Assembly: GCA_937880705.1 (NCBI GenBank)
Contig: CALGRZ010000068.1
Location: 62,001-126,000, forward strand
DNA: 64,000 nt
Direction of reading: 5' to 3'
Origin: an uncultured Alistipes sp.
GTDB taxonomy: Bacteria; Bacteroidota; Bacteroidia; Bacteroidales; Rikenellaceae
A program made the translations under genes and the position numbers. The notes below the pieces were generated by a model. That model searched no databases. It saw nothing but the letters and a program-made list of their open reading frames with translations, and was not told where the DNA came from. Each line of letters opens with the position of its first letter. Positions within the stretch are counted from its first letter, which is position 1. This document shows, piece after piece, positions 63,573 to 64,000 of this stretch.

Positions 63573-64000
63573 CTATTTAAGTGCCTTAATACGCGCCTTG
63601 GCCTCTGCAACGATGCCATCATCCTTGGGCGAGTAGCCATCGACAATACTCTGATAGGTAGCCCTCGCCTGGAAGCTATTGTCCATCTTGACCAGCACAT
63701 CGCCCAACACCAGGAAGGCCTTTGCCTGCCAATACATCGAGCCTGACGTACCAAAGTCGTAGACCATCTGCTCGGTAGCAGCATAGTCACCCGACGAGAA
63801 TTTATCGAGGATGAGGTAGTAGTAGGCCTCGGCACCCTCGACCGAAGCACGATCCTCGGCCAGAGCACCATAGAGCTTGTTGGCCTCCGCGCTCTTGCCC
63901 TCCCTGCGCAGAACGTGCGCCTTGGCAAGCGACGACTGGCGCAGTGCCCACTGCGTAGCATCATCCATCGCGAGCAGATCATCAGCCATACGCTTCACCG
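63573..64000 (-). CDS. TPR-repeat protein, N-terminus beyond window
   Basis: The last 142 or more codons of a minus-strand gene; it continues past the right edge. The visible part consists of TPR-type helix pairs (SSLAKAHVLRREGKSAEANK, YYYLILDKFSSGDYAATEQM, KAFLVLGDVLVKMDNSFQAR) and ends VAEAKARIKALK. TPR proteins scaffold complexes. It lies 8 bases before the barrel gene, so the two are an operon. Whether it carries a signal peptide cannot be seen. Confidence 0.85.
   Translation of the reverse strand, partial: VKRMADDLLAMDDATQWALRQSSLAKAHVLRREGKSAEANKLYGALAEDRASVEGAEAYYYLILDKFSSGDYAATEQMVYDFGTSGSMYWQAKAFLVLGDVLVKMDNSFQARATYQSIVDGYSPKDDGIVAEAKARIKALK

Overview
The window looks like a chromosomal segment of a Bacteroidales bacterium, most likely Alistipes or another member of the Rikenellaceae. 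The evidence is: many promoters of the Bacteroidota type (TTG about 19-21 bases ahead of TAnnTTTG); lipoproteins with BACON, PCMD, calycin-like and DUF4836-like domains; Bacteroidota families DUF4293, DUF4199 and DUF4919; and a cysteate-synthase-like enzyme, which fits the sulfonolipid chemistry known in Alistipes. Genus is inference. No plasmid, phage, integrase, transposase or CRISPR array was seen.

Layout: a HAD hydrolase cut by the left edge; gyrB and udk; a minus-strand group (cysteate synthase, manA, a His-rich LuxR regulator, a VanX-like dipeptidase); a tightly overlapped plus operon (DUF4836-like lipoprotein, ABC ATPase, FtsX-like permease, GNAT, Uup-type ABC-F protein); a choloylglycine-hydrolase-family enzyme; a PCMD lipoprotein preceded by a 52-residue peptide gene; then ligA, dapA, a DUF4919 protein, a BACON-C11 protease lipoprotein and ffh.

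From 23.4 to 34.6 kb lies a cell-envelope region: a CDP-glycerol glycerophosphotransferase-like protein, LicD, a fused cytidylyltransferase-oxidoreductase, an SDR, a family 2 glycosyltransferase and a Stealth phosphotransferase, followed by two tandem LpxL-like acyltransferases, a patatin, a CAT-fold acetyltransferase and msrA. Together the first six could make and polymerise a CDP-activated polyol phosphate, a teichoic-acid-like decoration in a Gram-negative organism. This is the best candidate for an undescribed pathway here.

Next come a BACON-sialidase, a YbdG-like channel, two related BACON lipoproteins, a degenerate-loop kinase with a WG-like tail overlapping a small zinc-ribbon gene, a WYL regulator, mscL, an ion channel with an unusual filter, tRNA-Met, a DJ-1 protein with aroB, a TonB receptor with a calycin-like lipoprotein, an FprA flavodiiron protein and a zinc-binding/ATPase pair with no permease. 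The right end holds the yicC-gmk-nadD-DUF3109-M23 operon, tRNA-Leu, a DUF4293/GT2/DUF4199 group, mltG diverging from the 4.5S RNA gene, and an outer-membrane barrel with a TPR partner cut by the right edge.

Non-coding structure is unusually rich. There is a 10-base periodic repeat folded into a long inverted repeat between yicC and tRNA-Leu, with a related 10-base pattern in a terminator 7 kb away; a terminator hairpin repeated at two convergent gene ends 26 kb apart; and several promoters lying almost on the start codon.
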